Shown piece by piece: positions 25,406 through 34,567 of a stretch of 64,000 nt of DNA. The stretch is from Microbacterium protaetiae (GTDB lineage Bacteria > Actinomycetota > Actinomycetes > Actinomycetales > Microbacteriaceae), in the NCBI RefSeq assembly GCF_004135285.1, contig NZ_CP035494.1:558001-622000 (forward strand), written 5' to 3'. The notes beneath the pieces were generated by a model. That model had not been told where the DNA came from and ran no database searches. It was given only the letters and a program-made list of their open reading frames with translations. Numbering within the stretch: the stretch's first letter is position 1; the number at the start of each line of letters is the position of its first letter. The position numbers were made by a program, and so were the translations under genes.

Positions 25406-26065
25406 GTGCCGTCACGCGTGCCCATCATGTCGCTGCTCGCCGGCTGCCTCGCATCCAGCGTCGTCCTCACCGGCTGCGCCGATTCGTGGGACCGCACCCG
25501 GGAAGCACCCGCCCCGATCGGCACTCCGGGCGCGGGGTTCATCCCGACACCGGCGCCCAGCCCTGAGGCGACTATCCTGCCGGCCGCCGGTTCATGGGCG
25601 GGGGTGCATCCGGCCGTAGGCTACCGGGTCGTCTTGCTCACCGCCGGCGACGACCCGGCGACGCGGGCGCTCGTTGCCGCCGTGCAGGCGTGGGCTGCGA
25701 CCGAGCACGTCGACCTGCGCATGGTGCACGCAGACGACGACCACGTAGGTGGCATCACGCAGGCGATGGATGCCGGCGGGGATTTGATCGTGGTGGCGGG
25801 TAACGACCTCATCGACCCGTTGGCCCTCGTGTCGGCCAACCATCTCGACCAGACGTTTCTCGTCGTCGGCGCCGAGCTGGCAGAGCCCACAGAGAACGTC
25901 ACCGCGGTCGACTGGAACGGAGCCTCGTTCCGGGGTGCCGGGCTCGGCATGTCTTCGACGTACGACGCTGCCTCGTTCACGCCCGAGCGCTGCGCGGCAG
26001 CCATCCGCGCCGGCGCCGCGGCCGTCCTCAGCGACCTGACGGGCGTGGTGCTCTGGATCGACTGA
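25406..26065 (+). CDS. lipoprotein of unknown function
   Basis: A 219-residue lipoprotein with GTG start 25406 placed 7 nt after GGAGGA. The lipobox is LTGC at residues ~21-24. A Pro-rich spacer leads to an alpha/beta domain with repeating hydrophobic strands (YRVVLLTAG, GDLIVVAGNDLIDPL, QTFLVVGAEL) and a final helix, resembling a periplasmic-binding-protein or receiver-like lobe. No ligand motif is recognisable. It is divergent from the HupE-type gene. Confidence 0.82.
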   Translation: MPSRVPIMSLLAGCLASSVVLTGCADSWDRTREAPAPIGTPGAGFIPTPAPSPEATILPAAGSWAGVHPAVGYRVVLLTAGDDPATRALVAAVQAWAATEHVDLRMVHADDDHVGGITQAMDAGGDLIVVAGNDLIDPLALVSANHLDQTFLVVGAELAEPTENVTAVDWNGASFRGAGLGMSSTYDAASFTPERCAAAIRAGAAAVLSDLTGVVLWID

Positions 26066-26163
26066 CCCTGTTCGACCGCTCTGGCCGGCGAAGGGCGGCG
26101 GGATCTCGCCGACGTGGGGCTCTGGCAGTGAGCCGCGCCCGTGGCCGGGGGCGCAGACCAACG

Positions 26164-27132
26164 TCAGCCGCGAAAGACGGCCACGGCCAGGTCGGGGTGG
26201 TCGGCGAACACCCCGTCGACACCGGTGCCGCGCAGCATCCGCCATTCTGCGACGTAGTCGCCGAACGCGGCCGGCGCGATCCCCCGGCGATACCGGCGAG
26301 CGAGGAACAGGTTCTCAGGCCGGCACGTCCAGGTGAACACGACGAGCCCGCGCGCGTGCGCGGCGGACACCAGCGCGGCACCGCCCCGCTTCGCCGAGGT
26401 GAGGAATCTCTTGTCCACGCTGATGCCGTCCACGGTGTCGGTCAGCGTATCGAGCCCGGGCGGCGAGGCCGTCCAGGCGTAGCTCGGCGCGTGCGAGCCC
26501 TGCGCGGCCACGAGATCGGCGGGCCGCCCGTGCGCCTCGAGCAGATACACGTACTGGGCCGGGATGCCGCGCGCACGCAGCTGCGCGAGCACGGTCGATT
26601 CAAACGACTCGATGACGAGGGGATGGATGCCGCCGGCCCAGCCGGCCGCCCGCAGCTCGCTGTCGACCAGCGCGGCCAGATCCCAGCCGATTTCGGCGAA
26701 ATAGGTCGCGTGCTTGATCTCCAGCACCACCCCGCGGCCCGCCGCCGCAGCCAGGTCGAGCACATCACGCAGCCGCAGCATCGGCTCCTGACCGTCGAAC
26801 CTGGTGTTCTCACGGCGCAGTCGGGGCAGCCGCTCCCTGCATCGCAGCGTGGCCAGCTCGTCCCAGGTGAAGTCCTCGGTGAACCACCCGCTGACGCGGT
26901 GTCCGTCGATGTGCTTGGTGGTGCGCCGTGCGGCGAACTCCCGGTGGTCGGCGACATCGGTCGTGCCCGAGATCTCGTTCTCGTGCCGCACGACCAGCAC
27001 GCCGTCTTTCGTGGCCACGACGTCTGGCTCGACGGCATCCACCCCCTGCGCCAGAGCGAGTTCGTACGACGACCGGGTGTGCTCGGGCCGGTACCCGGGG
27101 GCACCGCGATGGCCGATCACGAGCATGCTCAC
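26164..27132 (-). CDS. glycerophosphodiester phosphodiesterase
   Basis: A 322-residue TIM-barrel phosphodiesterase hydrolysing glycerophosphodiesters to glycerol-3-phosphate and an alcohol. The GDPD signature is complete: HRGAPGYRPEHT at residues 8-19, VEPDVVATKDGVLVVRHE near 33-50, then SGTTDVADHREFAARR and the EIKH acid-base residues near 140. It is closest in style to GlpQ-type enzymes but lacks a signal peptide, so it probably acts in the cytoplasm. It is divergent from the Bax-inhibitor-like gene. Confidence 0.93.
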   Translation of the reverse strand: MSMLVIGHRGAPGYRPEHTRSSYELALAQGVDAVEPDVVATKDGVLVVRHENEISGTTDVADHREFAARRTTKHIDGHRVSGWFTEDFTWDELATLRCRERLPRLRRENTRFDGQEPMLRLRDVLDLAAAAGRGVVLEIKHATYFAEIGWDLAALVDSELRAAGWAGGIHPLVIESFESTVLAQLRARGIPAQYVYLLEAHGRPADLVAAQGSHAPSYAWTASPPGLDTLTDTVDGISVDKRFLTSAKRGGAALVSAAHARGLVVFTWTCRPENLFLARRYRRGIAPAAFGDYVAEWRMLRGTGVDGVFADHPDLAVAVFRG

Positions 27133-27193
27133 GCTCTCAGGCTACGCACCGCTCATGGCGGAATCCCAGCCCGCGAGGGCGCGCCGATGCGAC

Positions 27194-27223
27194 TTGACCG
27201 TTATCGTGGAGACACAGCAGATA
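27194..27223 (+). promoter_or_regulatory. possible sigma-70 promoter
   Basis: TTGACC at 27194-27199 and CAGATA at 27218-27223 are separated by 18 bp, ahead of a GGAGAG ribosome site for the gene at 27252. Confidence 0.4.
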
Positions 27224-27251
27224 GCTGTCCACAGATTCGGAGAGTGCGAGC

Positions 27252-28166
27252 ATGCCCTCGGCAAACCCCGCCTTCAACAATCCGGCGTTCCAGGACCAGC
27301 GCGCCGTCAAGAGCTACCCCGGTGGAGCGCAGGCCGCAAACATCGGTGGACAAGCGCAGTCCACCACCTTCGCGCAGCAGGCTCAGGCCGCATCGGTGAA
27401 CGCCCAGCTCGAGGGGCAGTTCGCCGCTCCCCCGGCCGGCGCCATCGAGACCGACCGGATGACCGTCGAAGACACCGTCTTCAAGACGCTCGGCCTTTTC
27501 GCCGTGCTGGTGGTCACCGCCGTCGTCGGCTGGGTGTGGTCGATGTCGACCGTCACCGTCGCCAACCCCACCCCGACGATCGTGCCGTGGATCGTGGGCC
27601 TGGGCGTCGGATTCGTCCTGGCGATGATCATCTCGTTCTCCAAGAAGGTGCGCCCCGCGCTCATCTTCGGGTATGCGGCGTTCGAGGGTCTGTTCATCGG
27701 CGGCATCTCGGCGTTCTTCGAGATCATGTGGCCGGGCATCGTGCTGCAGGCCACCCTGGGCACTCTGTCGGTCGTGGGGGTCACCCTGGCCCTGTTCGCC
27801 AGCGGAAAGATCCGCGCCTCGAAGCGGGCGACCAAGATCTGGATGATCGCGATGATCGGTTATCTGGTCTTCTCCCTCATCAACGTCGTGATGATGATGT
27901 TCGGAGCTTTCCCGGCCGACTCGGCGGGTCCGTTCGGCATGCTCAGCCAGCAGGTCTTCGGCATTCCGCTGGGTCTGATCATCGGCGTCTTCGTCGTCAT
28001 CATGGCTGCATACTCGCTGGTGCAGGACTTCGACTTCATCCAGCAGGGCGTGCGCAACCGCGCTCCGCGCACGTACGGCTGGCTCGGCGGCTTCGGCATC
28101 ATGGTCACCGTCGTCTGGCTCTACGTCGAGATCCTGCGGATCATCGCCATCGCGCGCAGCAACTGA
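27252..28166 (+). CDS. Bax inhibitor-1/YccA family membrane protein
   Basis: A 304-residue protein with a ~75-residue Ala/Gln-rich cytoplasmic N-terminus followed by seven membrane helices characteristic of the bacterial Bax1-I/YccA family (PALIFGYAAFEGLFIGGISA, VQDFDFIQQGVRN). The conserved acidic pair in the last helices (VQDFDF, YVEIL) is retained; in BsYetJ the equivalent residues gate a pH-dependent calcium leak. Its role in this organism is unknown. Confidence 0.92.
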   Translation: MPSANPAFNNPAFQDQRAVKSYPGGAQAANIGGQAQSTTFAQQAQAASVNAQLEGQFAAPPAGAIETDRMTVEDTVFKTLGLFAVLVVTAVVGWVWSMSTVTVANPTPTIVPWIVGLGVGFVLAMIISFSKKVRPALIFGYAAFEGLFIGGISAFFEIMWPGIVLQATLGTLSVVGVTLALFASGKIRASKRATKIWMIAMIGYLVFSLINVVMMMFGAFPADSAGPFGMLSQQVFGIPLGLIIGVFVVIMAAYSLVQDFDFIQQGVRNRAPRTYGWLGGFGIMVTVVWLYVEILRIIAIARSN

Positions 28167-28177
28167 CCACCGCGTTC

Positions 28178-28211
28178 TGAAGGGGATCGCCCGGCCGGGC
28201 GGTCCCCTTCA
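28178..28211 (+). terminator. terminator of the Bax1-I-like gene
   Basis: A 34-nt near-perfect palindrome, TGAAGGGGA to TCCCCTTCA with GCCCG/CGGGC inside, starts 12 nt after the stop codon. Confidence 0.85.
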
Positions 28212-28219
28212 GAGTTTGC

Positions 28220-28340
28220 GCAAGGGCCTGGCCGGGCGGTCTAGCTGGGCGGTCCCCGTCGGCGTTCACGCAAGGGTCTGGCCGCGCGGTCTCGCTGGGC
28301 GGTCCCTCTCGCCGTTCGCGCAAGGGCCTGGCCGCGGCAT
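28220..28340. repeat. 50-bp tandem repeat (about 2.4 copies)
   Basis: Copies beginning GCAAGGG-CTGGCCG start at 28220, 28270 and 28320, an exact 50-bp period with a few substitutions. Each contains GGGCGGTCCC-like segments copied from the adjacent terminator region, so the array may have grown out of it. It lies in the short promoter region of the LigD-type gene. Confidence 0.8.
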
Positions 28341-28364
28341 CCCGCCGTCACTACCGTGGCGTTC

Positions 28365-29573
28365 ATGGCCGCGAAAGACGAGACCCATCTCGACGTCGAC
28401 GGGGTCGACGTGCGCATCTCGCACCCCGACAAGGTGGTCTTCCCCGAGCCCGGCGTGACCAAGCTCGATCTCGTGCGCTACTACCTCGCCGTCGCCGACG
28501 GGGCTCTGCGCGGAGCGGGCGGCCGCCCGCTCGTGCTCAAGCGTTTCGTGAAGGGGATCGACGCCGAGCCGTTCTTCCAGAAGCGCGTGCCCGAGAACCA
28601 CCCGCCCTCCATCGACACCGCAACGCTGCACTATGCGTCGGGCACGTCGGCCGAAGAGGCGGTGATCCGGGATGCCGCGGGCCTGGTCTGGATCGTGAAC
28701 CTCGGATGCCTCGACCTGAACCCGCACGCGGTCCGCGCTGAAGACCTCGACCACCCCGACGAGCTGCGGGTCGACCTTGACCCGATGCCGGGCGTGGAGT
28801 GGTCGCAGATAGTGGATGCCGCCTTCATCGCGCGCGACGTGCTCGATGATCACGGGCTGGTGGGATGGCCGAAGACCAGCGGATCGCGGGGCATCCACAT
28901 TCTCGTGCGCATTCGCCCCGAATGGGATTTCGCCCAGGTGCGGTCGGCCGCCGAGGCGCTCGCCCGCGAGGTCGCCGACCGCGCACCGGGTCTTGCCACC
29001 GCGCAATGGTGGAAGGAAGAGCGCGGCGAGGCCGTGTTCGTCGACTACAACCAGAACGCGAAGGACCGCACCGTGGCATCCGCCTATTCGGTGCGCGCAC
29101 TGCCCGATGCCCGGGTGTCGATGCCGATCGGCTGGGAAGAGCTGCGGGCGTGCCGGCCGCAGGAGTTCACCGTCGGCACGGTGCCGCAGCGTTTCGCCGA
29201 GCAAGGCGATGCCCACGCCGGCATCGACGAGGCCGCCGGATCGCTGCAGCCGCTGCTGCAGCTGGCCGAGCGGCTCGGCCCGGCCGCCAAACCGCCGCGC
29301 GGGGCCGGACGGCGCACGTCGACCATGCCGCTGATCGAGATCGCCCGCACCCGGACCAAGCCCGAGGCCGAGGCTGCGCTCGAGCAGTGGAAGGCGGCGC
29401 ACGCGTCGGTGGCGAGGATGCTGCATCCCGCCGACGTGCTCGTCGACGGCATGCGCGGCTCGAGCTCGCTGTGGTACCGGGTGCGGATAAATCTGCAGCA
29501 CGTGCCCGAGACCGAGCGCCCGGCGCCCGAGCCGCTCCTGGCCGACTACGATCCCTGGCGCCCGGCGCGCTGA
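28365..29573 (+). CDS. stand-alone LigD-type DNA polymerase/primase domain protein
   Basis: A 402-residue protein with the LigD PolDom (archaeo-eukaryotic primase fold) over residues ~10-285. The catalytic acids are in RVDLDPMPG, the conserved His in SGSRGIHI, and the third Asp in VFVDYNQNAKDRT. These enzymes fill gaps with preference for ribonucleotides in bacterial non-homologous end joining with Ku. The C-terminal ~110 residues are a family-typical accessory segment. No ligase or nuclease domain is fused and no ku gene is in the window. ATG 28365 follows GTG 28356 in frame. Confidence 0.92.
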   Translation: MAAKDETHLDVDGVDVRISHPDKVVFPEPGVTKLDLVRYYLAVADGALRGAGGRPLVLKRFVKGIDAEPFFQKRVPENHPPSIDTATLHYASGTSAEEAVIRDAAGLVWIVNLGCLDLNPHAVRAEDLDHPDELRVDLDPMPGVEWSQIVDAAFIARDVLDDHGLVGWPKTSGSRGIHILVRIRPEWDFAQVRSAAEALAREVADRAPGLATAQWWKEERGEAVFVDYNQNAKDRTVASAYSVRALPDARVSMPIGWEELRACRPQEFTVGTVPQRFAEQGDAHAGIDEAAGSLQPLLQLAERLGPAAKPPRGAGRRTSTMPLIEIARTRTKPEAEAALEQWKAAHASVARMLHPADVLVDGMRGSSSLWYRVRINLQHVPETERPAPEPLLADYDPWRPAR

Positions 29574-29635
29574 CGCCCCGCCCCCGCGCGCGCCCCGCCG
29601 CCCCGGCCCGGCCGCCGCCCCGCTCATCGAAACGT

Positions 29636-29968
29636 CGAAACAAGGGATTCCCCCCGAGACCCAGAGCCACGCCCCCGGTTTCGCCCGGAATCCCTTGTTT
29701 CGGCGCCGGCACCACGCCGCTGCACCATGCCGCCAGCAGCACGACGCCCGAGCCTCCGGGCGGCCCGGGGGACCTCACCCGACCCCGGGCCCCCCACCAC
29801 GACGGCACCACGCCGCTGCACCATGCCGCCAGCAGCACGACGCCCGAGCCTCCGGGCGGCCCGGGGGACCTCACCCGACCCCGGGCCCCCCACCACGACG
29901 CCGAGACAAGGGATTCCCCCCGAGACCCAGGGCCACGCCCCCGGTTTCGCCCGGAATCCCCTGTTTCG
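29636..29968. repeat. palindromic repeat cluster A (two 67-bp copies)
   Basis: Copies at 29636-29702 and 29902-29968 each have 16-bp inverted arms (CGAAACAAGGGATTCC in the first, perfect) around a ~35-bp loop. They are linked by a GC-rich spacer. The same 67-bp unit occurs three more times at 34035-34442. The cluster fills the space between the convergent LigD-type gene and dctA and may also act as a terminator for both. No gene is seen in 29574-30023. Confidence 0.92.
29708..29899. repeat. 96-bp exact tandem duplication
   Basis: Two identical 96-bp units (29708-29803 and 29804-29899) form the linker between the two palindromes of cluster A. Each includes GAGCCTCCGGGCGGCCCGGG, which is also present in the linkers of cluster B. 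Absence of any mismatch implies a recent duplication. Confidence 0.9.
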
Positions 29969-30023
29969 GCGCTCGGCGGCGCTACGCCGCGCGCCGCCGC
30001 TCCGCGGCGCGGCGGCACCCGGC

Positions 30024-31400
30024 TCAGTGGACCGGGGTCAGCTCCTTCGGCTGCTCGGCCGCCGCCTCAGCCTCCGCCGGCACCGCGGCGGTGGCGTGGC
30101 CATCGGCTTCGAGGGCGAGCTCGTCGAACGGACTGGCGCCCGAGAGCGCGGATCGCGCTTGCACCAGGTCGATCTCGTGGGTCCAGCGGCCGACGAGCAG
30201 AGTCGCCACGGCATTGCCGGTGAAGTTGGTCAGCGCGCGGCACTCCGACATGAACTTGTCGATCCCCACGATCACGCCCATCCCGTCGAGCAGCTCGGGG
30301 CGGTGCGCCTGAAGTCCGGCGGCCAGGGTCGCCAGGCCCGCGCCGGTCACACCGGCAGCGCCCTTCGACGCGATGATCATGAACACCAGCAGCGAGATCT
30401 GCTGAGGCAGACTCATCGGCATGCCCATCGCCGACGAGACGAACAGCGACGCCATCGTGAGGTAGATGGCCGTGCCATCGAGGTTGAACGAGTATCCGGT
30501 GGGCACCGTGATGCCCACGACCGCCTTCGAGACACCCGCGTGCTCCATCTTGGCGATCAGCCGCGGCAGCGCCGACTCCGACGACGAGGTCGAGAAGATG
30601 AGCAGGTACTCACGGCCGAGGTACTTCATCAGACGGAAGATGTTCAGGCCAGTGACGACCCTGAGGATGCCGCCCAACACGATCACGATGAACAGCGCGC
30701 ACGTCAGATAGAAAGCGCCCAGCAGAATCGCCATCGAGCCCAGCGCCGCCCAGCCGGTGGCACCGACGACAGCCGCGATCGCACCGAACGCGCCGACCGG
30801 GGCCGTCCACATGATCATCATCATGATCTTGAAGACCACCGCCTGGATGTGCCGGATGCCGTTGACCACAGGCTCTCCCGCCTTGCCCATGGATTGCAGC
30901 GCGAAGCCCACGAGAAGGGCGAGCACCAGCGTCGGAAGCACCGGGATGTCGCCCGGTATGAGGCTCATCAGAAAGTCGACGGTCGCGTTGGAGTCTCCGC
31001 CGCCGCTCGCGTCATACGGCTTCAGGTGCAGACCTGTGCCCGGGTGGATGAGATTGCCGACCAGCAGTCCGATGATGAGGGCGACCGTCGCCATGATCAG
31101 GAAGTAGACCAGGGCGAGTCCGCCGACCTTGCCGACGGTCGCCGCCTTTGCCACCGATCCGACACCGAGCACAAGTGTGCAGAAGATGATGGGGGCGATG
31201 ATCATCTTGATCAACGCGACGAACGCCGTGCCGAGGGGCTTGAGTGCGATACCGACCTCGGGAAAAATGAGGCCGATCGCGGCCCCGAGCACCACGGCGA
31301 CGATCACCGAGATGTAAAGCCAGTGCGTGCGGTCCTTCTTGCGTACGGGCGCGGTCTGGGCCGCTGCGTGCGTCGTACTGTGTTGTGGCGTCATTGCCAT
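30024..31400 (-). CDS. dctA: C4-dicarboxylate/cation symporter
   Basis: A 458-residue DAACS-family symporter taking up succinate, fumarate or malate with protons or sodium. The family's reentrant loop TSSSESALPRLI, the NLDGTAIY motif in TVPTGYSFNLDGTAIYLTMA and MSECRALTNFTGNA are all present, with eight membrane helices. ATG 31400 is chosen because TTGGAG lies five bases upstream; longer in-frame extensions to 31496 add a disordered tail. It is divergent from a CitA/DpiB-type two-component system that probably induces it. Confidence 0.93.
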   Translation of the reverse strand: MAMTPQHSTTHAAAQTAPVRKKDRTHWLYISVIVAVVLGAAIGLIFPEVGIALKPLGTAFVALIKMIIAPIIFCTLVLGVGSVAKAATVGKVGGLALVYFLIMATVALIIGLLVGNLIHPGTGLHLKPYDASGGGDSNATVDFLMSLIPGDIPVLPTLVLALLVGFALQSMGKAGEPVVNGIRHIQAVVFKIMMMIMWTAPVGAFGAIAAVVGATGWAALGSMAILLGAFYLTCALFIVIVLGGILRVVTGLNIFRLMKYLGREYLLIFSTSSSESALPRLIAKMEHAGVSKAVVGITVPTGYSFNLDGTAIYLTMASLFVSSAMGMPMSLPQQISLLVFMIIASKGAAGVTGAGLATLAAGLQAHRPELLDGMGVIVGIDKFMSECRALTNFTGNAVATLLVGRWTHEIDLVQARSALSGASPFDELALEADGHATAAVPAEAEAAAEQPKELTPVH

Positions 31401-31447
31401 GCCGACTCCAATGTCCGGTTGGGGATGTTGCGTCACCATGATCATCG

Positions 31448-31464
31448 GATCGCGCGGCGCGATC
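31448..31464. promoter_or_regulatory. inverted repeat between dctA and its two-component system
   Basis: GATCGCG-CGG-CGCGATC, a perfect 7-bp inverted repeat, lies in the 135-nt divergent promoter region, 48 nt from the dctA start. It is a candidate binding site for the adjacent response regulator. Confidence 0.45.
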
Positions 31465-31535
31465 ACGGTTGCGTTCATAGTGTTCTCGGCAGGCAACGAC
31501 CGCGCATGCGACCCTGGAGTCGGAAGGAGGTGCTG

Positions 31536-33218
31536 ATGGCCGATTCAGGCGCCACGGCGGCACTGCAGGCGCAACGACGTCACGTGCGGCACGGCTCGCT
31601 TGCGCGCATCGTCTTCATCACACAGCTGCTGCTCATCGCAATCATCTGCGCCGCCCTCAGCATCACCAGCTACGCCTCCACGCGCGCGCAGATGCGCGCC
31701 GCGACGGCAGACCGCGTGCTCAGCATCGCCGAGACCCTCGCGAACGATCCCTTCGTCACCGACGCCGTGCAGCACGACGATCCTTCGGCCGCACTGCAGC
31801 CGTACGCTCTCACGGTGATGACCGCTGCCGACGTCGACTTCATCACGATCATGGACCGCGACCGCACGCGGTACACGCATCCTGATCCCGCGCAGCTAGG
31901 CAAGCCGTACATCGGCAGCATCGGGGCCGCGTTGGAGGGACACAGCCAGATCGAGGAGTACGCAGGCACTCTCGGCCCGTCGGTGCGCGCCATTGCGCCG
32001 GTGTTCGACGCCGCCGGCGAGGTCACGGCGATGGTCTCGGTCGGGGTGACTCTGCAGACGATCTCGATCGCGCAGGCGGCCGCGGTTCCGCAGATCATCC
32101 TCATCGCGCTGGTGGCAATGGCCCTCGGCGGCATCGGCTCGTGGATTCTCAGCCGCTACCTTCGCCGAGTCACCCTCGGCTACGGCCCCGAGCAACTGCG
32201 CAGGCTCTTCGCCTTTTACGACTCCGCGCTGCACTCGCTCCGCGAGGGCCTCATCCTCGTCGACGACCAGGGCCAATTGGTGCTCTACAACGATCAGGCG
32301 GCTGAGCTGCTGGGACTGCCCACCGGCGGCGAGCGCGAGCCTATCGCCGTGTCGCAGCTGCGGCTGCCGGCATCCATCCGCTCCCTGCTGTCGTCCGGAC
32401 GCGATGCCGACGACGAGATCCACCTGACCAGTGACCGGGTGATCGTGGTCAACCAGAAGCAGGCGCGCCAGCCCGCCGGAACGCGCATCCGCGAGCGTGG
32501 CAGCATGGGAACGGTCGCGACGCTGCGCGACCGCACCGACATCCAGGAACTCACCGGCGAGCTCGAGACGATGACGACGCTGTCGCAGGCTCTGCGCGCC
32601 CAGACCCACGAGCACGCGAACCGGCTGCACACCGTGGCGACCCTCATCGAGCTCGGCCGCGAGAAAGAGGCGCTCGAGTTCGCGGTGCGCGACCAGCAGG
32701 AATCGCAGCGTCTCACCGACTCGTTCGTGCAGTCGCTGGATGAGCCGTTCATCACCGCGCTGATGATCGGCAAAGCCGCGCAGGCGCATGAGCGCGGCAT
32801 CCGTATGACCATCACCGCCGCCGGCGAGCTTCCGCCCGATTCCCTCGATGCGCGCGATCTTGTCACCGTCACCGGCAACCTGCTCGACAACGCCCTCGAC
32901 GCCGCCGCCTCGTCGGACGAACGCCACGTCTGGGCCGACTTCTCGGTGTCAGACGGCGAGCTCACCATCACGATCGCCGATTCCGGACCGGGCCTTGACA
33001 CCGGCACCATCGACACGATCTTCCACCTGGGTGAGTCGAGCAAGGCGGCACCGGCCGTCGGCGGCGGCCGCGGCTACGGGCTCGTTCTCGTGCGACAGGC
33101 CGTATCGCGGCTCGGCGGCACGCTCGAAATCGAATCCGACGGTGGCGCGATCTTCACGGTCACCCTTCCCCTCACGTCGCGTCGCGACGCCGAGCACGCG
33201 GGCCGAGGTCGCACATGA
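31536..33218 (+). CDS. CitA/DpiB-type sensor histidine kinase
   Basis: A 560-residue membrane sensor. A membrane helix (~23-45) precedes an extracytoplasmic single-Cache domain (~50-180), a second helix (~184-206), a PAS domain (~225-340), the phospho-acceptor His358 in the DcuS/CitA-style H-box THEHANRLHTV, and an HATPase domain with DNALDAA and DSGPGLD. GGAAGGAGG before ATG 31536 fixes the start; the frame is also open far upstream through repeat DNA but that is not coding. Adjacent dctA implies that it senses C4-dicarboxylates or citrate-like ligands. Confidence 0.94.
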   Translation: MADSGATAALQAQRRHVRHGSLARIVFITQLLLIAIICAALSITSYASTRAQMRAATADRVLSIAETLANDPFVTDAVQHDDPSAALQPYALTVMTAADVDFITIMDRDRTRYTHPDPAQLGKPYIGSIGAALEGHSQIEEYAGTLGPSVRAIAPVFDAAGEVTAMVSVGVTLQTISIAQAAAVPQIILIALVAMALGGIGSWILSRYLRRVTLGYGPEQLRRLFAFYDSALHSLREGLILVDDQGQLVLYNDQAAELLGLPTGGEREPIAVSQLRLPASIRSLLSSGRDADDEIHLTSDRVIVVNQKQARQPAGTRIRERGSMGTVATLRDRTDIQELTGELETMTTLSQALRAQTHEHANRLHTVATLIELGREKEALEFAVRDQQESQRLTDSFVQSLDEPFITALMIGKAAQAHERGIRMTITAAGELPPDSLDARDLVTVTGNLLDNALDAAASSDERHVWADFSVSDGELTITIADSGPGLDTGTIDTIFHLGESSKAAPAVGGGRGYGLVLVRQAVSRLGGTLEIESDGGAIFTVTLPLTSRRDAEHAGRGRT

Positions 33219-33916
33219 CCGAGGAATCCGAGGTGCAGGTGCTCATCGTCGACGACGACCCGGTGACCGCCCACGCGCACGCCGACTACGTTCGTCGCGT
33301 GCCGGGGTTCGCCGTCGCGGGCGTCACGCTGACCGCAGCCGATGCGCTCACGCGATTGGATGCCGCCGCCGCATCCGGCTCGCCCGTCGACATCGTGCTG
33401 CTCGACATGAACCTCACCGACGCGCACGGGCTCGACGTCGCCCATCGCCTGCGCCGGAAGGGGCACGACGCCGACATCATCGCGGTCACCGCCGTGCGCG
33501 ACCTGCAGGTGGTGCGCTCGGCGATCTCGTCGGGAGTGGCGCAGTATCTGATCAAGCCCTTCACCTTCGCGGCGTTTCGCGAGAAGCTCGAGAACCAGCG
33601 CGACTTTCGCCTCAACCTCACCCACACCGGCACGCTGGCCACGCAGCATGAGGTGGACAATGCGCTGAGCGCCCTGCGCTCGGTCTCGCAGAACAGCCTT
33701 CCCAAGGGGCTGCTCGAAGAGACGCTCGCCGCTGTCTGCGACGAAGTTCGCGGCGCCGGCGCGGCCCTGTCGGCCGCCGAAGTCGGTGAGCGCCTCGCGC
33801 TCTCACGCGTGACCGCCCGGCGCTACCTGGAGTATCTGGCCGAGACGAAGCAGGCGGTCAAGCAGCCGCGTCACGGCACGCCGGGCCGCCCCACCTACGA
33901 GTACCGGTGGGTGTGA
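33215..33916 (+). CDS. CitB/DpiA-type response regulator
   Basis: A 233-residue regulator that overlaps the kinase by ATGA. The receiver domain has the acidic pocket VDDDP (residues 12-16), phospho-acceptor Asp64 in VLLDMNLTD, and Lys in YLIKPF. The C-terminal ~75 residues carry a winged helix (LSAAEVGERLALSRVTARRY) typical of the CitB/DctR group. It likely activates dctA across the divergent promoter. Confidence 0.94.
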   Translation: MTEESEVQVLIVDDDPVTAHAHADYVRRVPGFAVAGVTLTAADALTRLDAAAASGSPVDIVLLDMNLTDAHGLDVAHRLRRKGHDADIIAVTAVRDLQVVRSAISSGVAQYLIKPFTFAAFREKLENQRDFRLNLTHTGTLATQHEVDNALSALRSVSQNSLPKGLLEETLAAVCDEVRGAGAALSAAEVGERLALSRVTARRYLEYLAETKQAVKQPRHGTPGRPTYEYRWV

Positions 33917-34034
33917 GGCCGGTGCCCTCCGCCCCCCTGACAGCCGAACGCGCCGAGGGCGCCTTGGCCGCCGAGCCCGCCGCAGGCGCCTCGGCCGCGG
34001 AGCCCGCCGAAAACGCCGAAGACGCCGAAAACGC

Positions 34035-34442
34035 CGAGACAGGGGATTCCCGCCGAGATCCAGGGCCTCGCCCCTTGTTTCGCGCGGAATCCCCTGTTTC
34101 GGCGCCAGCACCACCACGCCCGACCCACCACGCCAGCACCACTACGCCCGAGCCTCCGGTCGGCCCGGGACCCCCGCCAGACCCCGGGCACCCCGACCAA
34201 GACGCCGAGACAAGGGATTCCCGCCGAGACCCACGGCCTCGCCCCTTGTTTCGCGCGGAATCCCCTGTTTCGGCGCCAGCACCACGGCGCCAACACCACG
34301 CCGCCAGCACCACGGCGCCCGAGCCTCCGGGCGGCCCGGGACCCCCGCCAGACCCGGGCACCCCCACCAAGACGCCGAGACAAGGGATTCCCGCCGAGAC
34401 CCAGGGCCTCGCCCCCGGTTTCGCGCGGAATCCCTTGTTTCG
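34035..34442. repeat. palindromic repeat cluster B (three 67-bp copies)
   Basis: Copies at 34035-34101, 34206-34272 and 34376-34442 match those at 29636-29968. They have 16-bp arms (CGAGACAAGGGATTCC / GGAATCCC-TGTTTCG) and are exactly 67 bp each, spaced by ~104-bp GC-rich linkers containing GAGCCTCCGG. The composite period is 170-171 bp. The cluster occupies most of the 650-nt gap 33917-34567, where I see no gene. Confidence 0.92.
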
Positions 34443-34508
34443 GCGCCAGCACCACGGCACCGCCGCCGCGGGCGGGGACACCTGCATCAGCGCTGGGACC
34501 GGCCCCAC

Positions 34509-34526
34509 GGATCCGCTGTGAGCGGA
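34509..34526 (+). promoter_or_regulatory. putative ClgR/PopR-type operator at the regulator gene
   Basis: Contains TCCGCT-GTG-AGCGGA, a perfect 6-bp inverted repeat with a 3-bp spacer, 42-59 nt before the regulator start. The 15-mer GGATCCGCTGTGAGC recurs with one change at the same distance ahead of the clpP operon. TATCGT 7-12 nt before ATG 34568 suggests a leaderless mRNA, putting the site just upstream of the -35 region, where an activator would bind. Confidence 0.6.
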
Positions 34527-34567
34527 ACGGCGCACGTTCGACGCCGGCCCCGCCTTATCGTGAGCGC

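Noticed and set aside
29727..31535. Upstream part of the open frame that continues into the sensor kinase
   Set aside because: Runs through intergenic repeats and antisense to dctA; the kinase has its own strong ribosome site and normal N-terminus at 31536.
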